A stretch of 6,800 bases of DNA. Origin: Alphaproteobacteria bacterium. GTDB taxonomy: Bacteria; Pseudomonadota; Alphaproteobacteria; ATCC43930; CGMCC-115725. Under the pieces are notes generated by a model, which made no database searches, had not been told where the DNA came from, and saw only the letters and a program-made list of their open reading frames with translations. The stretch's first letter is position 1, and the number at the start of each line of letters is the position of its first letter. Both the position numbers and the translations under genes were made by a program. Below, in pieces: positions 4,359-6,800 of the stretch. The stretch is taken from the NCBI GenBank assembly GCA_019237175.1, contig JAFAHP010000700.1, positions 1 through 6,800 of the forward strand, given 5' to 3'.

Positions 4359-6734
4359 ATGACCACGATCGGAACGCCGGTCCGGCGGCGCGAAGATTAC
4401 CGTTTCCTGACCGGGCAGGGCACCTACACCGACGACGTCGACCGCCCGCGTCAGCTTTATGCATATATTCTGCGCAGTCCGTACGCGCACGCCCGGCTAA
4501 CAGGCATCGACACCGCCGACGCGGCAAAGGCCCCCGGCGTCGCCGCCGTTTTCACCGGCAGGGATATGGCCGCCGACGGTGTCGGCGGATTGCCGTGCGG
4601 CTGGCAAATCCATTCAAAAGATGGCTCGCCGATGGCGGAGCCGCCACATCTGCCGCTCGCGGTCGATCGTGTGCGCCATGTCGGCGATCCGGTTGCGGCG
4701 GTGATCGCCGACAGCCTGGCGCAGGCGCGCGAGGCGGCCGATCAGATACAGGTCGATTGGGCGGAGGAACCGGCAGTCGTCGATCCCGCCGAGGCGTTGA
4801 AGCCGGCGGCACCCCAGGTTTTTGCCGAGGTCCCGGGAAACCTCTGCTACGATTGGAGCCTTGGCGATCTCGCTGCAGTCGACGCCGCCTTTGCCGGCGC
4901 GGCGCGAATCGTCAGGCTCGACCTCGTCAACAACCGGCTGATTCCGAACGCGATAGAGCCGCGTTCGGCAATCGGCGAATTCGACCGCGCCACCGGCGAC
5001 TACACACTCTACACGACAAGCCAAAACCCGCATGTGATCCGCCTCCTGATGGGCGCCTTCGTGCTCCACATTCCAGAGGCGAAACTGCGCGTCGTCGCCC
5101 CCGATGTCGGCGGCGGCTTTGGCTCGAAAATCTATCATTACGCCGAAGAGGCGATCGTCACCTGGGCCGCCGGCAAACTGAAGCGGCCGGTTAAATGGAC
5201 GGCCGAGCGCTCGGAAAGCTTCATGTCCGATGCGCATGGCCGCGACCACGTCACCCATGTCGAACTGGCGCTCGACGGGCAAGGCAAATTCCAGGCGCTC
5301 AAGGTTTCGACGATCGCCAATATGGGCGCCTACTTGTCGACCTTCGCGCCCTGCATCCCGACCTATCTGTACGGGACGCTGCTCGCCGGCACCTATACGA
5401 CCCCGGCGATCTATGTCGAGACCAAGGCGGTGTTCACCCATACCGTCCCGGTCGACGCCTACCGCGGCGCCGGCCGGCCCGAGGCGACGTTTTTGCTGGA
5501 ACGCATTGTCGATGTCGCCGCGGACGAACTCGGCATCGATCCGGCCGAATTGCGCCGCCGCAATTTCATCCCCGCCGACGCCTTCCCGTACCAGACGCCG
5601 GTGGCGCTACAGTACGACAGCGGCGATTACCAGACGACCCTCGAACTGGCGCTGAAGGCGGCGGATTATTCCGGTTTCGAAACGCGCCGCCGCGAGACCT
5701 TGGCGCGCGGCAAATTGCGCGGCATCGGCATCGCCGCCTATATCGAAGCCTGCGGTATCGCGCCTTCCGCGGTCGTCGGCTCATTGGGCGCGCGCGCCGG
5801 GCTTTACGAGAGTGCGGCGATCCGCGTGCATCCGACCGGCAGCGTCTCGGTCCTTACCGGGTCGCATACCCACGGCCAGGGGCACGAGACGACGTTTTCG
5901 CAACTCGTCGCCGACCGGCTCGGCATCCCGATCGAGAGCGTCGAGATCGTTCATGGCGACACCGACAAGATCCCTTATGGCATGGGGACCTATGGCTCGC
6001 GGTCATTGGCGGTCGGCGGGACCGCGATCGTCAAGGCGATGGACAAAATCATCGCCAAAGGCCGCAAGATTGCTGCACACCTGCTCGAAGCCGCCGAGGC
6101 CGATATCGAATTTGCCGACGGCAATTTCACGGTCGCCGGCACCGACCGTTCGAAGACTTTGGGTGAGGTCGCATTAACCGCCTATGTGCCGCACAACTAT
6201 CCCGAAGACCTCGAACCCGGGCTCGACGAAACCGCCTTCTACGACCCGAAGAATTTCACTTTCCCGTCGGGGGCGCACATCGCCGAGGTCGAGATCGACC
6301 CGGAGACCGGACAGGTAACGATCGCAAACTTCACCGCGTCCGACGATTTCGGGCGCATCATCAACCCGATGATCGTCGCGGGGCAGGTGCATGGCGGGCT
6401 GGCGCAAGGGATCGGCCAGGCGCTGCTCGAAGGCTGCGTCTACGACAAGACGACAGGTCAGTTGTTGACCGGATCGTACAACGATTACCCGATGCCGCGC
6501 GCCGACGACGTGCCGAAATTCGCGCTGTCGACCAATGTGACGGTGTGTACCCACAACCCGCTCGGCGTCAAAGGCTGCGGCGAGGCGGGTGCCATCGGCG
6601 CGCCGGCGGCGCTGACCAACGCGATCGTGGACGCGCTGAAGCCGCTCGGTGTCAGGCATTTCGACATGCCCGCCACTCCGGAGCGGTTGTGGCGCGTCAT
6701 CCAGCAGCATCGCCAGCCGCTCGCCGCCGATTGA
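4359..6734 (+). CDS. coxL: CoxL-like form II molybdopterin large subunit (aerobic-type CO dehydrogenase family)
   Basis: A 791-residue catalytic subunit of the xanthine oxidase superfamily, full length. It opens with IGTPVRRREDYRFLTGQGTY, typical of CoxL-type proteins. Cofactor-site motifs are in order: DVGGGFGSK (249-257), HGQGHETT (505-512), YGSRS (545-549) and GCGEAGAIGAP with the catalytic base Glu742. The active-site loop is A367-Y-R-G-A-G-R373. Form I CO dehydrogenase has AYxCSFR, whose Cys binds the Cu of the Mo-S-Cu site; here Gly370 takes that place, so this is form II (called BMS or putative CODH in the literature) and a Cu site is not expected. CO oxidation is therefore doubtful and the true substrate is unknown. 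No Tat or Sec signal is present, so it is cytoplasmic. The ATG at 4359 has GGAG 7 bases upstream; an ATG at 4335 inside coxS is less likely. CoxM is missing from view. Confidence 0.92.
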   Translation: MTTIGTPVRRREDYRFLTGQGTYTDDVDRPRQLYAYILRSPYAHARLTGIDTADAAKAPGVAAVFTGRDMAADGVGGLPCGWQIHSKDGSPMAEPPHLPLAVDRVRHVGDPVAAVIADSLAQAREAADQIQVDWAEEPAVVDPAEALKPAAPQVFAEVPGNLCYDWSLGDLAAVDAAFAGAARIVRLDLVNNRLIPNAIEPRSAIGEFDRATGDYTLYTTSQNPHVIRLLMGAFVLHIPEAKLRVVAPDVGGGFGSKIYHYAEEAIVTWAAGKLKRPVKWTAERSESFMSDAHGRDHVTHVELALDGQGKFQALKVSTIANMGAYLSTFAPCIPTYLYGTLLAGTYTTPAIYVETKAVFTHTVPVDAYRGAGRPEATFLLERIVDVAADELGIDPAELRRRNFIPADAFPYQTPVALQYDSGDYQTTLELALKAADYSGFETRRRETLARGKLRGIGIAAYIEACGIAPSAVVGSLGARAGLYESAAIRVHPTGSVSVLTGSHTHGQGHETTFSQLVADRLGIPIESVEIVHGDTDKIPYGMGTYGSRSLAVGGTAIVKAMDKIIAKGRKIAAHLLEAAEADIEFADGNFTVAGTDRSKTLGEVALTAYVPHNYPEDLEPGLDETAFYDPKNFTFPSGAHIAEVEIDPETGQVTIANFTASDDFGRIINPMIVAGQVHGGLAQGIGQALLEGCVYDKTTGQLLTGSYNDYPMPRADDVPKFALSTNVTVCTHNPLGVKGCGEAGAIGAPAALTNAIVDALKPLGVRHFDMPATPERLWRVIQQHRQPLAAD

Positions 6735-6800
6735 GGTTGCTGTTGTCACCGCATCACTTCTTACAATCGTCCGCACCTTTATCCCTCTCCCCCGCCGGCC
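6735..6800. other. Sequence after coxL to the window end
   Basis: No start with a ribosome binding site is visible. The last bases include the pyrimidine tract CCCTCTCCCCC at 6783-6793. In alphaproteobacterial genomes such a tract is often the left arm of an intergenic palindrome after a gene, but the right arm would lie beyond the window. Confidence 0.35.

Noticed and set aside
4614..5441. 275-residue minus-strand ORF inside coxL
   Set aside because: It is antisense to conserved CoxL sequence and has no motif of its own.
4359..6734. True form I CO dehydrogenase large subunit
   Set aside because: The required AYxCSFR loop is AYRGAGR, lacking the Cys that binds Cu.
1..6800. CRISPR array, tRNA, rRNA, riboswitch, toxin-antitoxin or intact insertion sequence
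   Set aside because: No regularly spaced repeats, cloverleaf sequence, known riboswitch core or transposase reading frame was seen on either strand.

Overview
The window looks like chromosomal DNA of a GC-rich alphaproteobacterium, most likely in or near the Bradyrhizobium/Nitrobacteraceae group. This is inferred from the strong GC bias at third codon positions, the style of the gene families (a DUF1186 protein, a ZAS-type membrane anti-sigma factor with an HTVKPWF motif, a rhizobial-type cyclase/TPR protein tail), and a form II Cox-like molybdenum hydroxylase. No ribosomal or tRNA marker is present, so the genus is not proven.

Left edge (1-680): gene debris. A receiver-domain fragment runs leftwards off the window. 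A C-terminal tail of an adenylate-cyclase/TPR-type protein runs rightwards. Their N-terminal sides meet at about 285-300 and neither keeps its upstream half, so this looks like a rearrangement scar. An AT-rich island with a 7-bp inverted repeat follows, then about 140 bases of non-coding sequence.

Middle (681-2900, minus strand): an ECF sigma factor gene (2900 to 2349) is followed by its membrane-bound zinc-type anti-sigma gene (2349 to 1597), with stop and start sharing one base (TGATG). After a 142-base gap comes a DUF1186 gene (1454 to 681) with its own strong ribosome binding site.

Right (3049-6734, plus strand): coxG, coxS and coxL form a divergent cluster. CoxG is an SRPBCC protein with a C-terminal membrane anchor. 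CoxS is the two-[2Fe-2S] small subunit. CoxL is the molybdopterin large subunit. CoxL has AYRGAGR where true (form I) CO dehydrogenase has AYxCSFR, so the enzyme is a form II molybdenum hydroxylase of unknown substrate rather than a demonstrable CO dehydrogenase. The FAD subunit (CoxM) is not in the window and may lie beyond 6800 or elsewhere. Expected working: the large subunit hydroxylates or oxidises a substrate at Mo, electrons pass through the two CoxS clusters to a FAD subunit, and CoxG links the enzyme to the membrane and its quinone pool. The 148-base gap between the sigma gene and coxG holds both divergent promoters, so co-regulation is possible but not shown.

I did not see a clearly new system. 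The points most worth checking are the form II active site with no CoxM in view, the junction at the left edge, and the possible sigma-cox link.
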